A stretch of DNA of 64,000 nt from Takakia lepidozioides. Lineage: Eukaryota > Streptophyta > Takakiopsida > Takakiales > Takakiaceae. Position 1 is the stretch's first letter. Each line of letters starts with the position of its first letter. This document shows, piece after piece, positions 55,208 to 64,000 of this stretch. Made by a program: the position numbers and the translations under genes. The stretch spans positions 24,428,001 through 24,492,000 of the forward strand of contig CM060731.1 of NCBI GenBank assembly GCA_030704615.1, written 5' to 3'. The notes under the pieces were generated by a model. The model was given only the letters and a program-made list of their open reading frames with translations. It was not told the DNA's origin and ran no database searches.

Positions 55208-56441
55208 ACCCAAGCAAATGAATGGACGAGTGCCAGTGTCGTAATCACCTTCTTCCCTTCCGACCGAAGGCCCAGTGTGTTGATGCACGTCCACTTCTTT
55301 TTCAGAATCGGGACGGCGCTCTTGCGGGTCCACTTCGCAATTCCTGTCTGAGTGTTTTTTCCTCTGCTCGCCAGGACAACCACACAGCCTCTGTCGTCCA
55401 ACACCATGCGGGAAAGCCCGAATCCTTTCTTCCAAAAGTCCTCCGAGTACCTGTTCCAAGATGGCAAAGCTTGCAGTCCTTCCACAGGCTCTCCGTCCGG
55501 AATATCCAAGATGATCATATCGCAAGACCACTCGGTGGCATTTCCGCCCCTCCTACAATCCTTGTCTGCACACACCCTCTCAAAGAACGAGACCATATTC
55601 TGAAATCCTGGGGTGTCGGAAGGCTCTTGGCAGTCGCCTTCTTCAGTGCTCTGCCCTTCAGACCCTCCATGGTCTTCATGTATGCCAACTTGGCTGCCCG
55701 TCCATCCAAAGCCGCCAAGAAACTCTCATTTACACACTGGACTACTGTTTCGGGAGCCACTTTCGGCCTCTTCATTTCCACCGGCTCGAAAGGGTGCCCC
55801 CCTGGGGGGTTGAAGAGTGCCTTCTTTGCCGAGCCAGTTCTCGTGCCTCTCGTGACAACGGTGGGCACAGGGGAGGCAGCCTGCGTTTGGGGGGGTGGGC
55901 TGGTTGCAAAGTCTCCATCGGAGTCCTCTTCCTCACCCTCTTCCTGAACAGGCTGTTTCTGCTTCTTCGTTTTGGCGGGTGTCACAACAGCTGCTCCTTG
56001 CTGGCGAGTCCTCTTCTTCGACCCCTTCTGTTGGGCCTGCACAGCTGCATCCACCGTCTTTTGTGCCATCTCAGCTGCCTTTCTGGATTCTTCCAGAGCA
56101 GCAGATTCCTTTGCCGACTTTGGCCCAGCAGGGACACGTCTTTCCTTTCTCTTCTCTTCTGCCAAGGCGTGCAGATCTTTCTCAGACTCGTCAACAATAC
56201 CGCCAGACATGTCCAGGTACCACGGGCATCCAACGAGATGCGCGGGATGCCATTGTTTCTGCATCTCGGGTGTGTAGACACAGCTTGGGCCCGCCACGGT
56301 CCAAGCCATGAAGAACGGGGGCTCTTGAGCGAGGGCCCCTGTCTGAAGGAGCACGTATTTCATATACCTGCAAGGCAGTCAGCATGCGTGAGCAAAAGTT
56401 GAGACCAACCTACTGGCAGAGTGCCACCGAAAACATAAAAT

Positions 56442-56464
56442 GCGAATGCGGTGCCGCATTTCCG
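56442..56464. repeat. Intron palindrome in methyltransferase gene (2)
   Basis: GAATGCGGTGCCGCATTTCC in the intron between the exon ending MRIVYR (~56,515) and the exon beginning YMKYVLL (~56,370). This is the same intron that holds the Mutator-like element in copy 1. Confidence 0.7.
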
Positions 56465-57649
56465 AGACAAACCGAAAAACCAGGCTTCGCATACAAGGGC
56501 AGCTGTGCTTCACCTGTAAACAATTCGCATTGCAGCTTTCCCCGCTCCCTCCTGATGTGTAAACTCCACGCTCCTTCTTGCTGTCTGTAGCTCTCTGGCG
56601 AAAAGGTTGTCCTTGTACGCACATCTGAAACGTGTCACGTAGTCTTCCAATGTCTGTGTTCCATCCCATTTGACGTACAAGCCGAACGAATTTGTGTGCA
56701 TTACGACTTGCTCCTTCGCATTCGACATTACCTGCGATTCCCAAATCCATTGTCACGTAGCAGTTCAGGGAATTCATGTCAGAAAAGCAAATCTGGGGAA
56801 GTACCTTGAATTACCTGGAACCACCAAGTCATACGGTTGAGCCACACATCCACTGCAGGGTCGGAAACTTCGAGTGGAAAAGACCACATTGTCCTTATGC
56901 TCTCGGATGCATTCCAGATCGACAGCCACCGTGTCTGCCATTTCCGATCCAATGTCAGGAGCTGGAAGAGAGTGGCTATTGTTAGGAAGGAACTTCAGTG
57001 CATTGAAACCTCACCTTCTCTTTCGCCTCCACACATGCCGTTGAGAGGTGATGCAGTTTCTCCAATTGCATGGTCGGCTGCATGGCCCGAGAATAGTGTT
57101 TTGCAATCTCGGGGATGAAGTCCTTTCCAAGTGCCGGATCTGCAATTGCCACCAGCTTCACAAGCTTTGACTTGTATTTGGTTCTGGACTTGACACCGGC
57201 TTCCTTCAAGTGCTCAGTCAATGACTGCAACGTTTTGACCTGCCCCTCACTTTCCATGAAGAAGCGTTTGGCATGGGCCAAATCCAGCTTGATGTTTGAC
57301 TGCCAACAAAAACATGCAGAAGCGTTACATTCGATTCATGTGGAAACATTACTGAAAATGGGGGAAGGATGAGCAGAGGGAAATTGGAGCACGACTTACT
57401 TCGTATATCACCTCCACCATTCCATCCATAGTGAGACGATACCATGTCCGGTCTGTTTTTGCAACGGCTTTCTGAATGAGCTCCGGCTCCAGCATTTCCG
57501 CAAACATCTGCGGATCAGTGAGACCAGTTTTCCTCACCCTGTACAGCATATGTGCCATGTGGGTATGCACGTACGCATTCTCAGTGACCCTACAAGGCAC
57601 ACTCTCCAGTTCAGTACACGGAAGCACGGAATCAAACCAGAATGGAAAC

Positions 57650-57672
57650 CGAAATGCGGCACCGCATTTCGA
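57650..57672. repeat. Intron palindrome in methyltransferase gene (3)
   Basis: CGAAATGCGGCACCGCATTT in the intron right after the ParB-like exon (donor near 57,702). One palindrome in one intron, as in the other two cases. Confidence 0.7.
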
Positions 57673-59220
57673 ACGTGCTAGGGAGGGTATGAGTATCTTA
57701 CGAGTTGAGGTCCGCCATGGCATTCTTGAGCAGGGAGGAGTCTGCCGCCTTCACCTTCAGGATGACACACTCCACCATGTAATGCCAGCCAATGTGCTTG
57801 GCATGGTTCTGCTTGATGTACTCCCACCAGGCGAGAAGTCGGTGATTCCCGTCCCACACAAAGAACATTTTACCCGACATATGGCCGAAGTCGGGATCAC
57901 CCTTCAGCGTCGCCTCGAATTCGTGGTTGCGAGTGTGCCAGTGGGTATCCCACGTTGACAATTCATCGGCAGTGGGTCCACGGGTTTCGCCGTCCTCATT
58001 CTCAATGGAAACGTAAAACGCTGCCGATCCCAGACGGTACCCTTCTCGAAATGCGAACTTGAGCTTATCCACATCTCCGGGAAGGGCCTGCCTGACGATG
58101 GGAAGGGAGATGATGCGACAGAGTGGGATTCAAAGAGTCCGCTGGAATACCCTGCTGCCCAGAACTCTGCCAATGCTACTGTGTGTCTCCTCCAACATTT
58201 TATCCGCTGCACTTTTGAAATCCTCCAAAGACATGTCTGTAGGTGCCGGTAGTGGCTGAGCAGCTGGAGCAGCCTCAACTGGAGCTGCACTCTGGGGCCT
58301 GTCTGCGGGCAATTCTGCCATTGCAGAGGCCTCCTCCGGGCCTGCTTGCTCATCGGTGGTGAGGTCTTGCTGCGAACGTTGAGCGGCAGCACCCTCCTCC
58401 GGTACCAAATCGAGATCAACGGTCGATCCCATTGCCTTCGCTGCAGCAGAGTCGGCCCCAACATCTGCAGGCGGGAAATCCTCCAGGAACTAAGCTTCAG
58501 CTCGTGGAAGCGGTTTTGCGGGAGATTGTTCGCCCGTCGCCCTCATTGCCTTCTGCTTCCTCATCCTTGCAGGTGAAGGTGTCTGCTGCAATTGAATCTG
58601 TCTTCTACCCTGCTGCTTCATTCGCGTTGAGGGGGGTGAATCGGCCTGAGCCGGTTCAGAAGCCAGTAGAGGGACGGGCTTCTTCTTCGACTTTGCTGGA
58701 GAATGGCCCGACCCCTGCTGGCGATTCTCCATGATTGAAGAACGCGAGTCGATCTCTGGGACTTTGAACTTGCCCTTCGAAGAGGCGTCTTTGAATCGCA
58801 GAGGGCTAGGCCCGGCAGGAATACCCGCGCTCGGGGATCGGGTGGGTGTACGTGCTGCAGCTAGCTCCTCGGACTCTTCCTGCGGCTCTTCGGACTCCTG
58901 CGATCCCTCCAGCACGTCCACCTTTCCTGTTAGGCATGCAAACATGTTCTGCATTCAAGTCTCCTAGCATTCAGTCTAAGAATTACAGAAGCAAAATGGG
59001 GGGTTCGGTGCTCGATCAGCTGCGCGCAGCCCGATCGCATGGAGCTCTCACTGGTGGCTGGGTTGCCTGAGTGGCCTGCTGCTCGGAGATGGCAATCTCC
59101 TCCTGTAGACGCATCTGCTTCCTCCCCTTCGGCATTGGCCTACGTCCGAAGTATAATTTCCGGAGCTTGCGGCGAGGTCTCCTGTCTGGTGCACGAACTC
59201 CCCCCCTCTCAGGTTCGAGC

Positions 59221-59530
59221 ATAAGAAGAACAGAGAGAGGGAAAAGGGGCAAAGAGTGCAGATGGAAAGGGCGCGAGAGGGGTGACTGAGGAGACACGAC
59301 AAAAGTAGATGAAACGGCGGTGATGCACCACTTGGGTTCGAAAGGGTTGGACGAAAGTGTCTCCTCGTGGAGTTTGCGTCATTACGAAATTCGAATCGTT
59401 CAGGGTACGCCTGCCGTCCGAAAAACAAACATCATTATCCAACGGTCAGGCCGCGCCGCCTCATGCCCCTTCAGTCAGATAGAGTGCCGACATGTGCAGC
59501 AATTCCGTTGCTCCACGTGTTCACATTTCA
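59221..59530. other. 5' flank of ParB-methyltransferase copy 2
   Basis: Upstream region of the minus-strand gene, with GA-rich stretches near 59,228-59,290. It is the likely promoter. No separate gene is seen. Confidence 0.35.
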
Positions 59531-59922
59531 AGGTATTTCCGTCCCAGCGTCTGATCAGTTGGAGCGAAAATGCGAATGCGGCGCCGCATTTCCGTTAAGT
59601 ACCATCACGAAGCTACACATCCGTACTTGTTGGAGGAAAATGCGGCACCGCATTTCCGTTCCACCTTCACATACCTTAGTTGTTGAACGGAAATACGGTG
59701 CCGCATTTCCGTCCCACAGCTCCATGTATGAGATTCAAAAGGGAAATGCGGTGCCGCATTTCCGTTCTGTAATGTCGAAAGGTGCGATTGGGACGGGAAT
59801 GAGGCACAACATTTCAGTTCCCGTGGTTCATGATTTTCAATGTGAACGGAAATGCGGTACCGCATTTCCGTTCCCACTTCACATACGTTAGTTGATGAAT
59901 GGAAATGCCGTGCCACATTTCC
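59531..59922. repeat. Palindrome array 3: about eight units, 53-bp period
   Basis: Right ends of successive palindromes fall at 59,541 (half copy), 59,594, 59,658, 59,711, 59,764, 59,817, 59,870 and ~59,922. Every step is 53 bp except one of 64. Intervals such as TTCCACCTTCACATACCTTA, TAATGTCGAAAGGTGCGA and GGTTCATGATTTTCAATGTG correspond to intervals in array 1, so both descend from one array. The last unit is cut by the LTR that starts at 59,922. Confidence 0.9.
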
Positions 59923-61012
59923 TCACCCATCCCTTCGCTATCCGAGGTGGGAACTCCAAGATAGAAGAGTTGGAAATCTCTAAGCACTCAGCCCGCTCAG
60001 AACAATCAGTCATGACCTACAACTAGTGTATCATGGGGGTGTTTCCTATTTGTATTCCTTCCCGTATTCATGTTAGCTAGTTACCTTACTGTTGGTATTT
60101 AAGTATCAGATTGCTTCAGCAATCTATCGGATTCCATCAACTCATCCATTCATTCCACAGCTTCACTCAGATCTCTCTACACAGTGTGAGTATGAAGTAT
60201 GTATCAGATTAATATCTATCAAGTATCAGGCTGAAGCCATGGAATCTCTAATCTGCTCTACATTACAACTCTACTGCTTACATTCATCAAGCATCAACAG
60301 ATCGTTCTCCTCCTACTCCATGCTCTCTCTCTTTTTACTCAAAGATGCGCTCTCCGCTTCATTTCCTAGCTCTGATGCTCCAGAAGTCTTTCTCCCCCCA
60401 GAAGTAGTCCCTCCAAATGATCCCCAGACCTCCCCGCTCTTCGCTTTTTCTACCTACAAGCTGTTCTAACCGCTTTCCTAACTAACCGTCATCCCTGTAG
60501 TACACGTTCTTTTTTCAGATGTCGTTCCCCCACCGTCGTTCCCTGCCAATGATAACTGTTCCCCAGCTGTGCCGAGCAATGATTGGCTGTATCAGGCTGT
60601 GGCGGGCCGTGACTGGCTGTGTAGGGCTGTGTAGGGCTGTGCGAAGCTGTGGCGGCTGTGTCGGGCTGTGACTGGCTGTGTCGGGCTGTGCGAATCTGTG
60701 GCGGCTGTGTCGGGCTTTGATTGGCTGTGTCGGGCTGTGTAGTCTGTGCGAAGCTGTGACGGCTGTGTCTGACTGTGTCGACTGTGTCGGACTGTGACGG
60801 GCTGTGTTGGCTGTGTTGGCTGTGACGGGTTGTGTTGGACTGTGACGGGCTGTGTATCTCCCCCCTAAAGCCTGTTGCTGTCACCCCTAAGGCTCATGTT
60901 GGTCTCAGTCTGTGTAAAAATTAAGGGTACCCCACAGTATCCGTAAAAGCGTCTAAGTCCCAGATCCCACAGAACCCATAAAAGTGCCTAAGTCCCAGAC
61001 AATCCTCTAACA
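59922..61012 (-). mobile_element. Second LTR copy of the Tat/Athila-like element
   Basis: 1,091 bp, closely similar to 44,339-45,382 from CTCACCCATCC to CTCTAACA, with its own GGCTGTGN array (60,565-60,855). Its lower end abuts palindrome array 3, with no primer-binding site. Its upper end abuts chromovirus pol sequence (GTGATGGCC at 61,013). Flanks of the two LTRs do not give a common target duplication, so recombination or deletion has joined different insertions. Confidence 0.75.
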
Positions 61013-62284
61013 GTGATGGCCGATGCTATAAGTAGAAAGCAGCAGCTCATGTTAATGTACAAGGGCGAGACGGCGCTCCAGAGGAAGATCCGGAAGGCTT
61101 ACCGGAAGGATGAGATGGCAAAGTCCGTGATGCGGGACTTGAGGATGGGGATTAAATCGCAGTTCCACTTGAAAAATGGACTACTCCGGTACAAGCAAAA
61201 GCGTCTCTACGTGCCAAAGGGAGGGATCAGAGATAGTCTCTTGAGAGAATGCCACGATGGCCCGCTTGCGGGCCACGACGGAGCCAAGCGCACCGCAACA
61301 CTTTTGAAAAAAAAGTATTTTTGGCCCAAACTAAGGGAGGAGGCCGAGGAGTATGTCAAGACATGCACCACATGCCAATAAAACCGGAGCGAGTACAAAA
61401 AGCAAGCGGGGCTGTTACAACCCTTGCCGATTCCAGAGGGGTCTTGGGAAAGTGTCTCGATGGACTTCATGACTGCTATGCCGCTGTCAAAAGGATTCGA
61501 TGCAATCATGGTGGTGGTGGATAAGTTCAGCAAAATGGGCCATTTCATCCCCACCAAGGAGACGGCAATGGCGCAGGAGACGGGGCGACTTTACTTCGCC
61601 CACGTCTTCAAGCACCATGGACTCCCGAAGGATATTGTCTCGGACCGTGATCCAAAGTTTACTAGTAAATTTTGGAGAGTACTTTGGAAGAAAATGGGGA
61701 CGAGGCTCAAAATGAGCACTGCCTTCCGACCTACGACGGACGGCCAAACGGAAAGGGTGAATTCCGTGGTGAAGCAGATCTTGCGGAATTACGTGTCGGC
61801 GGATCAATCGGACTGGGTGGAGCACTTGGATGCGGCAGAGTTCTGTTATGATAACACAAAACACTCCGCAACGGGAGTTTCCCCCTTCGTATTGGTCTAT
61901 GGAAAAACACCTTTGGTGCCGACAAGTTGGGCCACCCAGAACGTTGAGGAACCGGCAGCAGTGGCAGTGCTGGAAGAATGTGAGCGTTTGCTGAAGCTCG
62001 CAAAGTACAACATTGCCAAAGCTAGGAAACGGTATGAACAGCAGGCGAATCAGAAGCGGAGGGAGGTTAAGTTTGAGGTAGGCACGGAGGTCTGGTTGAA
62101 CATCAAGAATTTTCGACTACCTCCGGAAGTGAGTCCGAAGTTCGTACCTCCGTATGCGGGACCCGTTCGCATCCGGAAGGTTATGAATGAGGATGTGTAT
62201 GAATTGCAACTGCCGGCAAACAGCAAGGTACATCCGGTATCGGCATCAAGTGTTGCGTCCGCCACCTGTGCTGTTGGATCATAA
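61013..62284 (+). pseudogene. Chromovirus (Ty3/gypsy) integrase, 5'-truncated
   Basis: Plus-strand pol remnant starting inside the RNase H/integrase junction (MADAISRKQQ). HHCC zinc finger: ECHDGPLAGH ... KTCTTC. An in-frame TAA at 61,379 follows. Integrase core: MDFMTAMPLSKGFDAIMVVV (Asp), DIVSDRDPKFTS (Asp) and TTDGQTERVN (Glu). Further on are FCYDNTKHSATGVSPFVLVY and the GPVRIRKVMNEDVYELQLP C-terminal fold. The reading frame is lost near 62,245. Reverse transcriptase and earlier parts are cut off by the LTR at 61,012. Confidence 0.85.
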
Positions 62285-62477
62285 AAATGAACTTGAGTAC
62301 GAGGTGGTGGCAGTGCTTAAGTCGAGGAGGTTCAAGAATCGAGAAACGGAGTATCTCGTGAAATGGAAGGGCTATCATCATGTGGAGGCATCTTGGGTGC
62401 GTGCCTCAGAAATGGGAAACGCATCTGAGGCGGTTGCAGCTTTCAAAAGGCGACCTCAAAAGCGGAAGAAGCGTTGA
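62250..62477 (+). pseudogene. Chromodomain at the end of the chromovirus polyprotein
   Basis: In the frame shifted by one from the integrase: LLDHKNELEYEVVAVLKSRR, FKNRETEYLVKWKGY and HHVEASWVRASEM, a complete chromodomain with the expected aromatic and YLVKWKGY core. In intact elements it is fused to integrase and directs insertion to chromatin. It is followed by a basic tail and stop at 62,475. Confidence 0.85.
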
Positions 62478-63260
62478 TGGGGACATCAACCTTGGATCGT
62501 GGGGGAGGAAATGCATGCTTAGCCCGGCTTAGCTAGCTCAGGAATCCGATTGCAAAAACTTGTATTGTACAAATTTTGTTATAAATGAAATGGTTTCCAA
62601 ATGTTGTGCGTCCTATTTTGTTTGGAATGGTGATGCATGGTATGGTTGGCTAGTGTGTAGAATGCATGCAAAGTGGGAGAGGTAAATTGGATTAATCGTG
62701 TGTTTGTGTAGTGCCAAAATCGGGGGGGATGCTAGAGTGTGAGCCCAGGAGCCTGGCGTGAGCCCAGGACACGTGGCATGATTTTGGGAAAGATGCGGCG
62801 TCTATTTCCGTGGAAGAGGACCCATTGCCGCAGAAACACGTCTTCATCCATATTTACCCTGCAACCCCAAACAGAAACACCAACCCTTGTCAGCCGTAGG
62901 GACCCACCTGAACCCCGACAGTGAACCTCGTCATCCCGCCCCTATGCATGATACTGCGCACTGACATCATCCATGGGACCATCCATGCATGCAACATTCA
63001 TCCACAGGTCACATCCAATCTGGCTTTATCCATCCAAAAACATTCATCCTCCATCCATCCAACCAAATATTGGTGTGATGGCATATGTCGAATGACTATC
63101 TACTGGACTATGCACATATTCATCTCTGTTGAAAAACTATTATTGAATGCACACGGTTGAATTGGAGAGCAATGTTTAGAAGGAAAACACTTTCAAATTC
63201 GCAGGTCGCGGGGGAGAGAATGTTTCAATGACAGGATGTGAATTTCATTGTAGTCCGTGC
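62478..63260. other. 3' region of the chromovirus, possible LTR start
   Basis: Purine-rich GTGGGGGAGGAAATG (~62,500) and CGGGGGGGATG (~62,722) are both candidate polypurine tracts. The second is followed by TGCTAGAGTGTGAGCCCAGG, a plausible LTR beginning. Repeated CATCC near 62,970-63,060 is simple sequence. LTR limits could not be set, as no second copy is in the window. Confidence 0.4.
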
Positions 63261-63345
63261 CCATTACAACGGATGGTGGGAAGAGAAATGGTGGTGCAAC
63301 GGAAAACGGAGAGTGTGTCCCCTCATGTTCCATAAATGAATGCCC

Positions 63346-63930
63346 TCAAGTACGTCCGTAGGTGGTGTCAACACTGCTAATGCTACCACCTGAATCTGCT
63401 GAACTGCTAGGAGTACTGCTACCACCTGAAACTGCGGCACTATCATCTATGAAGACCTTTGCGCGGAGGTGCCTGAGCGTCTTCCTGGAACTCCAACGCA
63501 AGGGTGGGGGAGAAAGCACAGCTACATGCACACGAGCAATGCCATCCGCGTAGTCGGGAAGGACATAAATAGGAGGTGGGCTCCAGCATAAGTCCCTCAA
63601 GTATATGGAAGACAGGGGCAACGGGATTGCGTTGACATTCCTGCAATCAGAAATGCACCATTTGGGTAATAATCAGACAACAGAAGGGGACGCGACAGAG
63701 GATATACACAGGGATGAAATAGACAAAAAATGAACTTACTCACATGAAAAGTCATTGTCCAGGTCCTTGTCGTCTCCGTCGAGGATATCAATTTGCGCAG
63801 TGACATCCTTCACACTGGAGGTAGACGAGCCCCCTTGCAACTCGGCGAGTAGGCTAGTGAAAATATCTGCATCTCCTTCCATACCAAACAAGTGCCTGCC
63901 ACCTGCCTTGCAAGCATGTTAAGAAGCGTC
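63346..63930 (-). CDS. 3' end of an unidentified minus-strand gene
   Basis: Two exons can be joined: ~63,930-63,743, with FGMEGDADIFTSLLAEL and KDVTAQIDILDGDDKDLDND, ending at a GTAAGT donor; and 63,634-63,346, from NVNAIPLPLSSIYLRDLCW through PIYVLPDYADGIARVHVAVL to a Ser/Gly-rich tail ending VDTTYGRT. The intron uses GT-AG and phases agree. I do not recognise the family. It may be another host gene or part of an element extending beyond the window. Confidence 0.35.
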
Positions 63931-64000
63931 TGCAAGAGACAGAATGATGGAATTAGAGTTTTAGAATATTGAGTAAAGGACGTGCAGAAGAAAAGAAATC

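Larger units (their letters stand above)
54018..59220 (-). pseudogene. ParB-like / DNA amino-methyltransferase gene, copy 2
   Basis: Many-exon minus-strand gene, read from ~59,220. N-terminal acidic, Pro/Ser-rich region (to ~58,140); ParB/sulfiredoxin-like domain (~58,130-57,710: IPLCRIIS, FREGYRLGSAAFYVS, FFVWDGNHRLLAW); helical exons (~57,655-56,590: YRVRKTGLT, FIPEIAKHYSR, WLNRMTWWFQ, AAMRIVYR). A Lys/Glu-rich linker (~56,370-55,610) follows, then a methyltransferase-like domain: CDMIILDIPDGEP at the DPPY-motif position, GCVVVLAS, and VLDLICGTG-ASMWAGRF (SAM motif I, split by an intron at ~54,895/54,785), then FAYEEDSSVWG. This motif order is that of beta-class N4C/N6A methyltransferases, though DIPD is not a canonical DPPY. 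The acidic C-terminus ends at 54,018. In-frame stops near 58,491 and 58,130 and a frameshift near 55,608 suggest decay. Confidence 0.6.

Noticed and set aside
55222-56402. Long plus-strand frames opposite the methyltransferase exons
   Set aside because: GC-rich coding sequence leaves the opposite strand open. The minus-strand frames carry the methyltransferase motifs and consistent splice sites.
60092-60469. A 125-residue frame in the LTR
   Set aside because: It lies wholly inside LTR sequence, and the other LTR copy at 44,500-44,880 does not keep it open.

Overview
This is nuclear DNA of a land plant. Genes have short GT-AG introns, one gene is a DYW-class pentatricopeptide-repeat (PPR) protein, another has a plastid-type transit peptide, and most of the sequence is transposable elements. 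The PPR repeats are nearly identical to one another, as in mosses, lycophytes and ferns, so I lean to a bryophyte, lycophyte or fern. The species cannot be fixed from the window.

Positions 1-28,300 are the gene-bearing part. It holds a PPR-DYW gene with a one-base frameshift (1,693-4,345), a seven-exon sugar-phosphate/phosphate translocator (14,733-19,062), a seven-exon plastid SET-domain methyltransferase of the Rubisco-LSMT type (20,705-24,279) and a single-exon plastid HAD-like protein (26,847-27,947). Between them lie a 3-kb tandem array of ~107-bp units (6,810-9,660), tRNA-like SINE-type pieces, a Helitron relic (~12.5 kb), a Myb/SANT-like relic (~13.5 kb) and a foldback element whose relative lies at 28,319-28,653.

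Positions 28,300-64,000 are nested transposons. The key unit is a complete Mutator-like element (36,136-43,223) with CATGAGC-rich inverted ends and a perfect 9-bp target duplication. It encodes a two-exon transposase with a SWIM zinc finger, plus two divergent paralogous proteins of unknown function. A second copy of its left half starts at ~50,764. Linked to these elements are two copies of a many-exon gene: 33,200-44,338 on +, and 54,018-59,220 on -. Its product has a ParB/sulfiredoxin-like DGNHR domain, and the longer copy continues into a DNA amino-methyltransferase-like domain. Both copies are broken. Ordering the three partial elements suggests an ancestral transposon with four genes: two paralogous unknown proteins, ParB-methyltransferase, and SWIM transposase.

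The most striking signal is a set of ~35 short palindromes, AAATGCGGNNCCGCATTT. They occur in two arrays with an exact 53-bp period (37,974-38,422 and 59,531-59,922), in a looser cluster (53,159-53,880), and as single copies in introns of the methyltransferase gene. The other gene copy carries a different palindrome, AATGTCGTTGACGACATT, in its own introns. A self-mobile element carrying a ParB-like protein, a methyltransferase and family-specific palindrome arrays is, as far as I know, undescribed. The functional link is inference.

The rest is LTR retrotransposon: a minus-strand Tat/Athila-like element (LTR 44,339-45,382, extra ORF, integrase to ~50,762), a second copy of its LTR (59,922-61,012), a plus-strand chromovirus integrase with chromodomain (61,013-62,477), and an unidentified minus-strand gene end (63,346-63,930).
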